Assembly (NCBI RefSeq): GCF_018860975.1
Contig: NZ_JAHKQI010000002.1
Location: 62,001-126,000, forward strand
Source: Lentibacter algarum
Lineage (GTDB): Bacteria; Pseudomonadota; Alphaproteobacteria; Rhodobacterales; Rhodobacteraceae
Length of the DNA stretch: 64,000 nucleotides
Direction of reading: 5' to 3'
Shown here: in pieces, positions 24,956 through 34,296 of the stretch
Position numbering within the stretch: position 1 is the stretch's first letter
How the letters are laid out: every line of letters starts with the position of its first letter
Notes under the pieces: generated by a model
What the model was told of the DNA's origin: nothing
Databases searched by the model: none
Seen by the model: only the letters and a program-made list of their open reading frames with translations
Position numbers and translations under genes: made by a program

Positions 24956-27745
24956 TTAATGCGCTTCTGCCCAGTTCGCGCCCTGGCCAGCGTCGACTTC
25001 CAGCTTCACGTCGATTTTTACGGCTGGCTCGGCAGCACCTTCCATCACATCGCGCGCGCGCGCAATTGTCTCGTCGATGGCGTCGTTTTCGACTTCAAAC
25101 AACAGTTCATCGTGGACTTGCAACAGCATCTTGGCTGGCAAGTCAGCAATCGCATCCGGCATTCTGATCATCGCGCGGCGGATAACGTCGGCGGCTGTGC
25201 CTTGGATCGGGGCGTTGATGGCAGCACGTTTGGCAAAACCTGCGCGCGGGCCTTTCGCAGCGATCTCGGGGGTGTGGATTTTGCGGCCAAAGAGCGTTTG
25301 CACATAGCCATGCTCTTTGGCGAACTCGACGGTCTCGTCCATGTAGGTGCGAATGCCGGGGAAGCGCTCGAAATAGCGGTTGATGAAGTCTTGTGCTTCG
25401 CCGCGCGGGATACGCAGATTGCGCGCAAGGCCAAAGCCCGAGATGCCGTAGATAACCCCGAAGTTGATCGCCTTGGCGCGGCTTCTCACTTCGCGGGTCA
25501 TCTCGTCGAGCGGGACATCAAATATCTCGGAAGCGGTCATGGCGTGGATGTCTTGCCCGTCGCGAAAGGCTTGCTTGAGCGTCTCTATTCCGGCGGTATG
25601 CGCCAAAATGCGCAGTTCGATCTGGCTGTAGTCAAGGCTGATCAGAGTCTTGCCTTCCTCGGCGATAAAGGCCTCGCGGATGCGGCGGCCATCTTCCGAG
25701 CGCACGGGGATGTTCTGCAAGTTCGGATCACTTGACGCGAGACGACCGGTGGTTGCACCTGTCTGTACATAGGAGGTGTGGACGCGGCCGGTGTCTGGGT
25801 TGATGTGCTCTTGCAGGGCGTCGGTGTAGGTGCTTTTGAGCTTTGAAAGCTGCCGCCAGTCGAGCACCCGCGCAGGCAAGTCGTGCTCTGTCGCGAGGTC
25901 TTCCAAAATATCAGCGCCAGTGGCATAGGCGCCCGTTTTGCCCTTTTTGCCGCCCTCAAGGCCCATCTCGTCAAACAGGATTTCACCGAGTTGTTTCGGG
26001 CTGCCAACGTTGAAGCTGCGGCCTGCGAGCTCATGAATTTCAGACTCTAATCCAGCCATTTTCTGGGCGAAGGCGTTGGACATGCGACTCAGAGTGTCGC
26101 GGTCAACTTTGATGCCGTGCATCTCCATTTGCGCAAGCACGGGGGATAGGGGGCGCTCAAGCCGCTCATAGACAGAAGTGACGTTTTTGACATGCAGCTT
26201 GGGCTTGAACACCTGCCAGAGGCGCAGGGTGATGTCGGCGTCTTCCGCGGCATATGTAACGGCGTCGTCGATACCGACTTTGTCAAAGGTGATCGCAGCT
26301 TTGCCAGTGCCGAGCAGCGTTTTGATCGGGATCGGGTTGTGGCTGAGGTAGCGCTCGGAAAGGGCATCCATACCGTGGTTATGCTCGCCTGCGTGCAGGG
26401 CGTAGGACATCAGCATCGTGTCATCATATGGCGCGAGAGAAACACCGTAGCGCTTGAAGATTTTGGCGTCATATTTCATGTTCTGGCCGATCTTGAGGAC
26501 GGCCTCATCTTCCAGCAGCGGTTTGAGCATTTTTAGGCACTGTTCCAGCCCAAGTTGGCCTTCCTTGAGGTCATCGGAGCCAAACAGCGCGCCCTCTTCG
26601 CCGTCTTTGTGGCCGAGCGGAATGTAGCAGGCATGCCCCGCCTCAACGCAGAGCGAAATACCGACAAGCTCGGCGATCATCTCGTTGAGCGAGGTTGTCT
26701 CGGTGTCGACAGCGACAAAGCCACGGGCGTTGGCGAGGTCGATCCACTGCTGTAGCTCTTCGACGGTGCTAACTTTCTCGTAAGTTGCCTCTTCAAACGA
26801 GGGCGCATCGGGGGTGCTGGCAGCGGCCTCAACTTCGACAATCTCCGGCGCTTCGGCTCCGAGTTGTTCAGCGACACGTTTGCTGAGGGTGCGGAACTCC
26901 ATCTCGGCCAAAAAGTTGAGCAGGGTGTCTGGCTCGGGGTCGCGCACTTCCAAGCTATCAAGCGTGAAGTTGAGCGGCGTGTTGCAATCAAGCGTGACCA
27001 GTTTTTTGGAAAGCTCGATCTGGGCACGATTGTCGATCAGCGTCTGGCGGCGCTTGGGCTGTTTGATCTCTTCGGCGCGATCAAGCAGGCTCTCGAGGTC
27101 GCCATACTCGTTGATCAAAAGCGCGGCGGTTTTGATGCCGATACCAGGTGCGCCGGGCACGTTGTCGGCGGTGTCACCAGCGAGGGCTTGCACGTCGATC
27201 ACGCGCGACGGGCCAACGCCGAACTTCTCTTCGACGCCTTCGACATCAATCCGGCGGTTCTTCATCGCGTCGAGCATTTCAACACCGCCACCGACAAGTT
27301 GCATCATGTCTTTGTCAGAGCTGATGATCGTTACCCGCCCGCCAGCGTCGCGCGCTTGGCAAGACAGCGTGGCGATGATGTCGTCGGCCTCATAGCCTTC
27401 CATCTCTTCGCAGGCGATGTTGAAAGCAACAGTCGCGCGGCGGGTGAGCGGCATTTGCGGGCGCAAGTCTTCTGGCATGGCCTCGCGGTTGGCTTTGTAG
27501 AGGTCATACAACTCGTTGCGAAAGGTGTGGCTGCCTTTGTCGAAGATCACCGCGACATGTGTCGGCGCATCGGCGCCTGTGTTGCCCTCGATATAGCGGT
27601 GCAGCATGTTGCAAAAGCCCGCAACCGCGCCGATGGGCAGGCCATCAGACTTGCGCGTTAGGGGCGGCAGAGCGTGATAGGCACGAAAGATGAAGGCGGA
27701 GCCATCAATCAGGTGCAAGTGGCACCCCTTGCCAAACTGTGTCAT
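24956..27745 (-). CDS. polA: DNA polymerase I
   Basis: Full-length 929-residue Pol I for Okazaki-fragment maturation and excision repair. The 5'-3' exonuclease domain covers about residues 1-310 (LIDGSAFIFRAYHALPPL; EADDIIATL; SSDKDMMQLV; GDTADNVPGAPGIG). The 3'-5' exonuclease domain keeps its acidic residues (VAVDTETTSLNE near 345; IGQNMKYDAKIF; YAAEDADITLRLW). The polymerase domain has GATTGRLASSDPNLQNIP, SLDYSQIELRILAH (motif A), RSRAKAINFGVIYGIS (O-helix) and LQVHDELLFEV (motif C). All three activities should be intact. The start is ATG 27745. Long open frames on the opposite strand are shadows. Confidence 0.98.
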   Translation of the reverse strand: MTQFGKGCHLHLIDGSAFIFRAYHALPPLTRKSDGLPIGAVAGFCNMLHRYIEGNTGADAPTHVAVIFDKGSHTFRNELYDLYKANREAMPEDLRPQMPLTRRATVAFNIACEEMEGYEADDIIATLSCQARDAGGRVTIISSDKDMMQLVGGGVEMLDAMKNRRIDVEGVEEKFGVGPSRVIDVQALAGDTADNVPGAPGIGIKTAALLINEYGDLESLLDRAEEIKQPKRRQTLIDNRAQIELSKKLVTLDCNTPLNFTLDSLEVRDPEPDTLLNFLAEMEFRTLSKRVAEQLGAEAPEIVEVEAAASTPDAPSFEEATYEKVSTVEELQQWIDLANARGFVAVDTETTSLNEMIAELVGISLCVEAGHACYIPLGHKDGEEGALFGSDDLKEGQLGLEQCLKMLKPLLEDEAVLKIGQNMKYDAKIFKRYGVSLAPYDDTMLMSYALHAGEHNHGMDALSERYLSHNPIPIKTLLGTGKAAITFDKVGIDDAVTYAAEDADITLRLWQVFKPKLHVKNVTSVYERLERPLSPVLAQMEMHGIKVDRDTLSRMSNAFAQKMAGLESEIHELAGRSFNVGSPKQLGEILFDEMGLEGGKKGKTGAYATGADILEDLATEHDLPARVLDWRQLSKLKSTYTDALQEHINPDTGRVHTSYVQTGATTGRLASSDPNLQNIPVRSEDGRRIREAFIAEEGKTLISLDYSQIELRILAHTAGIETLKQAFRDGQDIHAMTASEIFDVPLDEMTREVRSRAKAINFGVIYGISGFGLARNLRIPRGEAQDFINRYFERFPGIRTYMDETVEFAKEHGYVQTLFGRKIHTPEIAAKGPRAGFAKRAAINAPIQGTAADVIRRAMIRMPDAIADLPAKMLLQVHDELLFEVENDAIDETIARARDVMEGAAEPAVKIDVKLEVDAGQGANWAEAH

Positions 27746-27815
27746 CGCGCATCTCCCTTATGAGTTGCCCACAGGTTTGCCACGTTGCGGCGGGGGCATA
27801 AAGGGGGAACTCGGC

Positions 27816-28277
27816 TTAGTCGCCTGTTATCCGCACCTGCCAGCAGTTGTTGCGTGATGAGCGGACATCGACGAAGGCAACATCATCGCGCGCAAGCAGG
27901 CTCGAAGCGTAGCTTTCGAGTTCGGATTTCGCGGTGATCTGCCCTGTGCCGTAAATGATCCGCTCGTCATGTGAGTAGGCTTTGAGCAGATAGTCGGGTG
28001 ACGTCGTTAGCACGGGCGGCAAAAATGTGCCTTTTACTTCGCAGTGATCAGCGCAAAGGAAGATAGGCCCTGTCTCGGCGTAGGGCTGATTGGCGGTGAA
28101 AGGCTTGTGCGCGCAGATCAGCATTTCCGCGCCTTCGGGCACATTTTGCAAACAACAGCGGCAGGGGTTGCCTGCTCCGCTGGATATCGAGCGCTCGGCT
28201 GGGGTTCCGTAGGCGTCTGGCCCGCCTGCGCGTAGGGCGTCGGCCTCGGCTTGGGGCATTCCTGCGTAGGTTGTCAT
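27816..28277 (-). CDS. DUF1203 family protein
   Basis: Soluble protein of 153 residues matching DUF1203, function unknown. Core elements visible are NPCRCCLQNVPEGAEMLICA, HKPFTANQPYAETGPIFLC and a C-terminal FVDVRSSRNNCWQVR. Cysteines at CRCCL and histidines in the core could bind a metal, but this is inference. GGAGA precedes the ATG at 28277. It is followed on the same strand by polA after a 70-base gap with no clear terminator. Confidence 0.85.
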   Translation of the reverse strand: MTTYAGMPQAEADALRAGGPDAYGTPAERSISSGAGNPCRCCLQNVPEGAEMLICAHKPFTANQPYAETGPIFLCADHCEVKGTFLPPVLTTSPDYLLKAYSHDERIIYGTGQITAKSELESYASSLLARDDVAFVDVRSSRNNCWQVRITGD

Positions 28278-28307
28278 GTCTGTCTCCTTGTTGAAGGCCA
28301 AACAAAC

Positions 28308-28337
28308 AAAAAGGCCGCCCGTGGGCGACCCGTTTCT
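28308..28337 (-). terminator. Terminator after the small zinc-finger gene
   Basis: On the minus strand GGTCGCCC and GGGCGGCC pair around ACG (one mismatch in the stem), followed by TTTTTGTTTG. It lies about 20 bases after the stop of the gene at 28357-28530. Confidence 0.7.
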
Positions 28338-28356
28338 TGCTCAAATGTAGCTGGCT

Positions 28357-28530
28357 TCAGACTTTGCCTTCAAAGTCTTTATGCACATATTTGCAGTCGC
28401 AATAGGGGCATTCAACCCAACCGTGCTCGCTGGGGATTTGCAGCCAAACGCGCGGGTGGCCGCCTTCGCCGCCGTCACAGGCAAAGCGGTATGTATCAAC
28501 AATCTTGGTTTCGGGGGCTTGCGTTGTCAT
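28357..28530 (-). CDS. Small zinc-finger protein (zf-CHCC, NDUFS6-like)
   Basis: A 57-residue protein too short for simple ORF finding. Its sequence has VDTYRFACDGGEGGHPRVWL followed by the VECPYCDCKYV element, so one Cys and one His are followed by Cys-x-x-Cys. This is the zf-CHCC pattern (PF10276), also found in the mitochondrial complex I subunit NDUFS6. Alphaproteobacterial members are thought to be linked to complex I. Start ATG at 28528-28530 (complement) and stop TGA at 28357-28359. A terminator follows. Nuo genes are not nearby, so context adds nothing. Confidence 0.9.
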   Translation of the reverse strand: MTTQAPETKIVDTYRFACDGGEGGHPRVWLQIPSEHGWVECPYCDCKYVHKDFEGKV

Positions 28531-28602
28531 GCGGGCTTCCTTTTACGGGCAGTCTTGTGTTGCTGCGAATATGAAACATGTGCCGCGCGGGGGCAAGCAA
28601 GT

Positions 28603-30180
28603 TCAATCGGCAAAGAGATGTTCGATATTGGCGATCGCATAAGCTTTTTCCGGGCTGGTTTCCAGAAAGTAGGAAAGTGCGATGGCGTTGTCTTCAACAC
28701 TGGCTGACTGACGAATGCGATAATGATTGTCAAAGTTGGCGTCGCGGATCATGTCACTTTCGAACAGCATATCGGCTTTGATCGTTGGCAGGAGCCTTTC
28801 AAGCGTTTCGCGCGGCGTCTTTTCTCCGGCGAGTCCAACGCGCATTGCGTGGCCCGTCAGGTATTCATCGGAAAACTGACTGTCGATTTCAAGCAGACGT
28901 GTCTTGGCGCGGTCGCTGCAGAAATCATTGAGCAAATCGAGGTTGCTGGGATCAAGACAGATCACCAGTTGGTCGGTTTCATAGTAGTCAAACAGCATCC
29001 GAATAAGCGCGCGACGGTGCCGATGCCGCTTGCTCATGGTTGACTGGATGCCGCCGAGGTCAGGCAGCTCAGTCGCGTCTTCGTTGAACAGATACTCGAT
29101 GCAGGGCACGTTTGTCATGGAGCGGATACGCTCGACAAGGCGCTTGGCAACATGCCATTTTTTACTGACGATGATCAGCAATTCACGTTCACGGCCTAGC
29201 GAGCCTTCATTCTCCCAAAACCTGAGACCGAAACGGCGGCCGACACGGCCACGGTTGGTGAGAAACTTGAACAGGCTTGCGCCCTCATTGGAAATTTTGA
29301 ACTCCCAACCGCGTGTCGCATAGAGCAGCCCGAGCCTGCGTTTCAGCTCCTTGGCCTCAGGGCTGATCTTGCGCGCGAACAGGTAGTCTTGACTGAGCAG
29401 CAGGTCATAGTGATCGTTATAAAATGTCACTGGCATGCCGTAGTCGGTGAACATCAAGAACGTCAGTGTGCGGGTTTTGATCTCGTGTTCAGGCACCAGA
29501 TGCCGCACCAGCGTTTGAAAAAACGTCTCGTCGGGGATCCAGGTTGTGCGAAAGAATCGCATGACGTCTTTTCGCTTCTTGGTGAAGTCGATGATCCACT
29601 CAACCGTGCGCCGCCGTAAACACCACCACTGAGAGCCGATTTGAACCTGAATATCTTCAGGTACTTTGCGTGTCAGGCCGAGTTTGCGTTGCAAATTGAA
29701 GGCCGCATAAAAGCGCCGCTTCTGCGTGCGCTCGTTAAAGAAGTGACGGTATATCAGCCGCTCTTCTTTCATGCCGGTTTTGATCCAGTCACTTTCGAAA
29801 TAGTCAAAACTCTCGATATAGTCGACATCGGCGCGATCAAGCAGCTCGTGGGTATACTCGGCTGACTTGATGGCCATACAGTCGCCGGACAGCATGTAAA
29901 AATGCGTGGCGCGCGGGAAGGCCTCAACTGCGGCTTCGACGGCATGTAGCGAGGCCTGCACAAGGCTCCACTCGCCCCAGCCACATTTGATCCGTTTTTT
30001 GGCGAAAGTGACGTTCGGATTGCTATCAAGCGCCTCGCGCACTTGCTTGTAAAGTTTGGGGTCAGCGCTGGCATCAAAGTGAACCGACATGTAGTCGCCT
30101 ACAGCTGTAAGGCGTTCTGCCTGCTTGATAATCGCCTCAGGGTCTTTGTGGCAAAGCAATATGAAGGCGATTTTTGCCAT
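28603..30180 (-). CDS. Core-2/I-branching type glycosyltransferase with C-terminal DUF5928-like domain
   Basis: A 525-residue protein. The N-terminal ~250 residues look like a family GT14 beta-1,6-N-acetylglucosaminyltransferase-type domain: IAFILLCHKDPEAI, VHFDASADPKLY, CGWGEWSLVQASL, ATHFYMLSGDCMAI and TWIPDETFFQTL. The remaining ~270 residues, ending IANIEHLFAD, match the uncharacterised C-terminal domain I know as DUF5928 in Rhodobacterales. No signal peptide or membrane segment is seen, so it probably acts in the cytoplasm on a surface glycan; donor and acceptor are unknown. It is divergent from a sulfotransferase gene, which may modify the same polymer. Confidence 0.85.
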   Translation of the reverse strand: MAKIAFILLCHKDPEAIIKQAERLTAVGDYMSVHFDASADPKLYKQVREALDSNPNVTFAKKRIKCGWGEWSLVQASLHAVEAAVEAFPRATHFYMLSGDCMAIKSAEYTHELLDRADVDYIESFDYFESDWIKTGMKEERLIYRHFFNERTQKRRFYAAFNLQRKLGLTRKVPEDIQVQIGSQWWCLRRRTVEWIIDFTKKRKDVMRFFRTTWIPDETFFQTLVRHLVPEHEIKTRTLTFLMFTDYGMPVTFYNDHYDLLLSQDYLFARKISPEAKELKRRLGLLYATRGWEFKISNEGASLFKFLTNRGRVGRRFGLRFWENEGSLGRERELLIIVSKKWHVAKRLVERIRSMTNVPCIEYLFNEDATELPDLGGIQSTMSKRHRHRRALIRMLFDYYETDQLVICLDPSNLDLLNDFCSDRAKTRLLEIDSQFSDEYLTGHAMRVGLAGEKTPRETLERLLPTIKADMLFESDMIRDANFDNHYRIRQSASVEDNAIALSYFLETSPEKAYAIANIEHLFAD

Positions 30181-30318
30181 TTTGGAAACGTTTACCCCTA
30201 GTTTGCACTATTGTTTACTTGATAAAGGTGAACTGCCGTTGAATAAACAGGAATTAATCGGAATTTGTTCATAAATTGTGGATAGAACCGCAAAGGCACG
30301 ATTTGGAGGAAGAGTAAC
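30181..30318. promoter_or_regulatory. Divergent promoter region, glycosyltransferase / sulfotransferase
   Basis: A 138-base AT-rich gap between two divergent start codons must carry promoters in both directions. The sulfotransferase ribosome-binding site GGAGGAA is at 30305-30311. TTAATCGGAATT at 30254-30265 recurs exactly at 40559-40570 before the RND efflux operon. No further structure is evident. Confidence 0.45.
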
Positions 30319-31137
30319 ATGGGTTTTCCCGGAACATGGATGACTGAAAGCGAGAGCGTAGTTTATCGCGTTGTGCCCAAGTGTGCCTGCTCGACCATTG
30401 GTCAGATCATGTATTACTCTGATCACGGCGAGTTTTTTGATGGCGACATTCATGACGCCAGCGAAGGCCTGCACAAGTGGGCCCGCGAAGACAGCCAGCC
30501 GCTGATCAACGCCAATGTCAAAACCCACAACTCCTATGCCTTCACCTGCGTTCGCAACCCTTACACGCGGATTCTCTCAAGCTTCTTTGACAAAATCTGC
30601 GGAATTCAGCGCAATGGTCGCCGCTATCGGGGCAACCTTGTGCCGCTGCTTATCCAGAAATACGGCATTGAAGTTGGTGGTGAGGATGGCAAGGAAGAGT
30701 TCGACCAAGTTAAAAGCTTCCGCCGCTTTCTGTTGTTCGCGCGTGACACCATCAGATGGCGCCGCCCGATGGACCCTGACATTCACTGGAGTGCGATGTC
30801 GGGCCATGTGAGCACCTTTATCGCCAACGGCGGGCGCTACGACAAAATCTTTTGGACAGAGCAGTTTAACGACGGCATGCAGGACGTGCTTGATGCGATC
30901 GAGACGCCGCATAAGGTTTTGCTCAAAGACATCCCCCGGTTTAACGAATCTGAAGGGCACGGGCCGAAGCGCTTGCACCCTGTCGAGGACTACTTTGATG
31001 ATCTTTCAAAGCACCTCGTTTACGAGATTTTCAAGCGCGACTTTGACCTGTTCAAATATGATTTCCACGATCCTGCGAACAAGATGCCGATTGGTGAGAT
31101 CGACCTTGATGAAGTGCACGCGAAACTCGGTGAATAA
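30319..31137 (+). CDS. Sulfotransferase family protein
   Basis: Sulfotransferase-like protein of 272 residues that should transfer sulfate from PAPS to a carbohydrate. VVPKCACSTIGQIM resembles the 5'-phosphosulfate loop of membrane-type carbohydrate sulfotransferases (K-x-x-x-S/T), and FTCVRNPYTRILSSF is the 3'-phosphate motif (R-N-P-x-x-R-x-x-S). The rest, including SGHVSTFIANGGRYDKIF, fits the sulfotransfer_2 family. No signal peptide is seen. The likely acceptor is a surface polysaccharide, inferred from the divergent glycosyltransferase. cysQ at 17059 would remove the PAP by-product. Confidence 0.88.
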   Translation: MGFPGTWMTESESVVYRVVPKCACSTIGQIMYYSDHGEFFDGDIHDASEGLHKWAREDSQPLINANVKTHNSYAFTCVRNPYTRILSSFFDKICGIQRNGRRYRGNLVPLLIQKYGIEVGGEDGKEEFDQVKSFRRFLLFARDTIRWRRPMDPDIHWSAMSGHVSTFIANGGRYDKIFWTEQFNDGMQDVLDAIETPHKVLLKDIPRFNESEGHGPKRLHPVEDYFDDLSKHLVYEIFKRDFDLFKYDFHDPANKMPIGEIDLDEVHAKLGE

Positions 31138-31205
31138 ACTGACAATTTAAGGCTTTTCAAATAGCACAACTCTGTCACTGTTCATCTGAGCAAGTGGAGT
31201 GTGCT

Positions 31206-32558
31206 ATGACTGTCAAGTTCGAAGAGTTTGCTGCAGGCCTGAGTTACGCCGACATCCCCGAAGAGATGCGCGCGCTATTGCGTGTCAGCTTTGCCGACAC
31301 AATGGGTGTTGCGGCGATCGGCTCTCGCAGTGACATGTCAAATGCGGCCAAGGCGAGCACGGTTCGGCTTTTTGGCGCGGGAACGGCGGGCGCTAGTCGC
31401 ATGCTACTGGACGGGCGCAAAGCCAGCCCCGTTGGTGCGGCGATGGCGGGGGCGTTTACTGTCGACAGCATTGATGCCCATGACGGAACCACCCCCAACA
31501 AGGGCCACGTCGGCTCGGCGGTGTTTCCGGCGCTTTTGGCTGTTGCCGATGCGCTGCGCTCGGAAGGCCGCGTTGTTACCGGCGCTGACTTCGCGCTTTG
31601 GCTGGCGCTCGCTTATGAAGTCAGCAGCCGTGCTGGCAAGGCCCAACACGCGACATGCCCCGACTACCACACATCCGGCTCGTGGACGGCTGTTGGTGTT
31701 GCCGTCGCAGTTGGGCGCATGTTGGGGGCCACGCAAGAGCAACTCAGACACGCCGCAGGGATTGCCGAGTATCACGGCCCACGCAGCCAGATGATGCGCT
31801 GTATTGATCATCCGAGCATGGTGCGTGACGGTGTCGGTTGGGGCGCGCCAACGGGCGTTACGGCGGGTTATCTCGCGCTTGACAGCTTTACCGGAGCACC
31901 AGCCCTGACTTGCGAAAGCGATGAGGCCGCGCCCTATTGGGAGGGTCTTGGTGAAAGCTGGATGACGCTCGCTGACACGCATTACAAGAAGTATCCTTGC
32001 TGCCGTTGGGCGCACCCGTCGATGGATGCGGCGATCGGCCTGATGCAAGAGCACGGACTTGCACACTACGAGATTGCCAAGGTCGAAATCAGAACATTTC
32101 ACTACGCCACACGGCTTGCAGGGCACCGCCCAACGAGCATGGACGAGCTTGCCTATTCGATCGCATTTCCTGTCGCGACGGTGATCGTGCGGGGCGGTTT
32201 TGGTGCTGATGAAATGCACGACAGCGTGCTCACCGATGCTGATATTTTGCGGATTTCCGAGGCGACCGAGCTGATCGACGATGACGAAATGACTGCAATC
32301 AGTGTCGACAAGCGCTGGGCGCAGGTGACGTTAATCACCAAGGATGGTAGGCGCTATAGCGCAGAGCCACAAAGCGCACGGGGTGATGTTGATAACCCGC
32401 TGAGCGCTGCGGAAATGGACGACAAGTATCACCTGTTCGCTGATCCGGTGCTTGGAAGGCCTCGCGCCGAAAAACTCAAAGCCCTCTGCCAGCGCTTTGA
32501 TACGCTCGATGCAGAGGGCTTTGCTGAACTGCTTGATTTGGCGCTTGAGGCGCCTTAG
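31206..32558 (+). CDS. MmgE/PrpD family protein
   Basis: A 450-residue member of the MmgE/PrpD family, which includes 2-methylcitrate dehydratase, cis-aconitate decarboxylase and iminodisuccinate epimerase. Visible features are FADTMGVAAIGSRS near residue 30, the DSIDAHDGTTPNKGHVGSAV segment with the conserved Asp-His pair, YKKYPCCRWAHPSMDAAIGL and RPTSMDELAYSIAFPVA. No propionate or itaconate genes are nearby, so the reaction remains open. Start ATG 31206 follows GGAG at 31196-31199. Convergent and overlapping by 4 bases with the PfkB-family kinase gene. Confidence 0.88.
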   Translation: MTVKFEEFAAGLSYADIPEEMRALLRVSFADTMGVAAIGSRSDMSNAAKASTVRLFGAGTAGASRMLLDGRKASPVGAAMAGAFTVDSIDAHDGTTPNKGHVGSAVFPALLAVADALRSEGRVVTGADFALWLALAYEVSSRAGKAQHATCPDYHTSGSWTAVGVAVAVGRMLGATQEQLRHAAGIAEYHGPRSQMMRCIDHPSMVRDGVGWGAPTGVTAGYLALDSFTGAPALTCESDEAAPYWEGLGESWMTLADTHYKKYPCCRWAHPSMDAAIGLMQEHGLAHYEIAKVEIRTFHYATRLAGHRPTSMDELAYSIAFPVATVIVRGGFGADEMHDSVLTDADILRISEATELIDDDEMTAISVDKRWAQVTLITKDGRRYSAEPQSARGDVDNPLSAAEMDDKYHLFADPVLGRPRAEKLKALCQRFDTLDAEGFAELLDLALEAP

Positions 32559-33547
32559 TCAACAAGGCCGTCGCGGCGGAACATGTTGAGCATCGGCACC
32601 TCGGGGCGTGGGCCCATGTGGCTGATCACCTCGGCGGCGCAGATATTGCCCATGCGCCCGCATGTGGCCATGTCGCGGCCTGTTGATAGCCCGTAAAGAA
32701 AGCCCGCAGCGAACTGATCACCGGCGCCTGTGGCGTCAACGGGAACAACTTTTTCAACCGAAATATCGATGCGCTCGCCGTTGTGAATGATGCTGACGCC
32801 GTCGCCCGAGCGGGTGCAAACCACCAGAGGACAAACAGAAGAAACACGCGCAAGATCGGCATCGAGATCACCGAGTTGATAGAGCGATTTGATCTCGTCT
32901 TCGTTGCCGATCACATAGTCCATCTCGTTCTCGATCAGGCTGATAAAGTCGTCGCGGTGACGTTCGACGCAGAAAGGATCAGAGATCGCGATGCCTGCTT
33001 TTCCGCCTGCTGCACGGCAAGTTCTGGCGGTGCGGATGAAGGCTTCTTTGCCTTTGTCTTTGTCAAACAGATAGCCCTCAAGAAAGACGATTTCGGCGTT
33101 TGAAGTGACCGCTTCGTCAACGTCATCTGGGCCGAGTTCGGCTGAAATTCCAAGGTAGGTGTTCATCGAGCGCTCGCCATCGGGCGACACGAAGATCATC
33201 GAACGTGATGTTGGCAGCTCACCGCCGGCGACAGGCGCGTTGACGAAATCGGTTCCGTCTTTGGCCATCGCGTCAGCGTAGAATTGCCCCAAAGCATCGT
33301 CGTGAACGCGGCCGATGAAGCCTGTCTTCAGGCCGAGGTTTCCAAGGCCAGCAATGGTGTTGGCAACCGAGCCACCGGGTGTTTGAACACGGCTTTCCAT
33401 CGCGGCATAGAGCAGCTGCGCGCGGTCGGTTTCGATCAACTGCATGATACCTTTATCGATGCCCATTTGCTCAAGAAAGCTGTCATCAGACTGGGTTATA
33501 ACGTCGACGACAGCATTGCCGATTCCGACGATTTGATAGGTTTTCAT
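32555..33547 (-). CDS. PfkB-family carbohydrate/adenosine kinase
   Basis: Ribokinase-type sugar or nucleoside kinase, 330 residues. Features are YQIVGIGNAVVDVI, the GGSVANTIAGLGNLG substrate-binding stretch and the signature PVDATGAGDQFAAGFLYGL, whose DTGAGD-type element (here DATGAGD) carries the catalytic Asp and anion hole. Related alphaproteobacterial proteins are annotated adenosine kinase. If so, it could use adenosine released by AhcY, but that is inference. The start at 33547 overlaps the nth stop as ATGA and follows AAGGAAAAG; a frame to 33598 lies inside nth. Confidence 0.9.
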   Translation of the reverse strand: MKTYQIVGIGNAVVDVITQSDDSFLEQMGIDKGIMQLIETDRAQLLYAAMESRVQTPGGSVANTIAGLGNLGLKTGFIGRVHDDALGQFYADAMAKDGTDFVNAPVAGGELPTSRSMIFVSPDGERSMNTYLGISAELGPDDVDEAVTSNAEIVFLEGYLFDKDKGKEAFIRTARTCRAAGGKAGIAISDPFCVERHRDDFISLIENEMDYVIGNEDEIKSLYQLGDLDADLARVSSVCPLVVCTRSGDGVSIIHNGERIDISVEKVVPVDATGAGDQFAAGFLYGLSTGRDMATCGRMGNICAAEVISHMGPRPEVPMLNMFRRDGLVD

Positions 33548-34188
33548 AGGTTCTTTTCCTTGTATTCGCAGAGATCGCGGATGATGCATGTTCCACACAA
33601 AGGTTTGCGGGCTTTGCAGTGATATCGGCCATGTAAAATAAGCCAGTGATGGGCGTGGAGTTGAAAGTCTGTCGGGATGTTATCTTCGATCGCACGTTCA
33701 ACGGCGTCGACGTCCTTTCCCGGGCAAATACCCGAGCGGTTTCCGACGCGAAAGATGTGCGTATCGACGGCCTGAGCAGGGGCACGCCACCACATATTGA
33801 GCACGACATTTGCTGTCTTTCGGCCCACACCGGGTAATGAAATAAGGGCTGCGCGCGAATTTGGAACCTCGCTGTTATACTCGTCAACAAGGATGCGCGA
33901 GAGCTTGATCACGTTCTTGGCTTTGTTGCGAAACAGCCCGATTGTCTTGATGTGCTCAATGACACCTTCCTCGCCGAGAGCGAGCATTTTCTCGGGCGTA
34001 TCGGCGATCTTGAACAGCTCGCGCGTAGCCCTGTTTACGCCGACATCAGTTGACTGTGCAGAAAGGGCAACAGCGACGACGAGCGTGAAAACATTGACAT
34101 GGTCAAGTTCGCCAACAGGTGCGGGGTCGGCCTTTTGAAAGCGGGTAAATATCTCGCGGATTGTGTGGTAATCAAGTTGCTTGGCCAT
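33544..34188 (-). CDS. nth: Endonuclease III
   Basis: DNA glycosylase/AP lyase of 214 residues that removes oxidised pyrimidines in base excision repair. The helix-hairpin-helix motif LPGVGRKTANVVL carries the catalytic lysine, followed by VDTHIFRVGNRSG with the catalytic Asp. A 4Fe-4S loop C-x6-C-x2-C-x5-C is present near the end (CKARKPLCGTCIIRDLC). The start is ATG 34188. Its stop overlaps the kinase start, so the two are co-transcribed. Confidence 0.97.
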   Translation of the reverse strand: MAKQLDYHTIREIFTRFQKADPAPVGELDHVNVFTLVVAVALSAQSTDVGVNRATRELFKIADTPEKMLALGEEGVIEHIKTIGLFRNKAKNVIKLSRILVDEYNSEVPNSRAALISLPGVGRKTANVVLNMWWRAPAQAVDTHIFRVGNRSGICPGKDVDAVERAIEDNIPTDFQLHAHHWLILHGRYHCKARKPLCGTCIIRDLCEYKEKNL

Positions 34189-34296
34189 GGGCGGGGTATG
34201 CCTTTCGGAGCCGCGTTTTTCAAGCGTAAGATTTGCGCATGAAACGGGTCGCGCATAGGCGGCGGGTTGGCTAGGCTTAGGTCAGGAGGACATGCT

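Noticed and set aside
24827-25735. 302-codon plus-strand frame overlapping the 3' end of polA
   Set aside because: It is antisense to the conserved polymerase domain and its product shows no recognisable domain. Its beginning only spans the repeat element by chance.
28251-28574. 107-codon plus-strand frame opposite the DUF1203 start and zinc-finger gene
   Set aside because: It is antisense to a recognisable zinc-finger gene and a terminator, with random-looking product.
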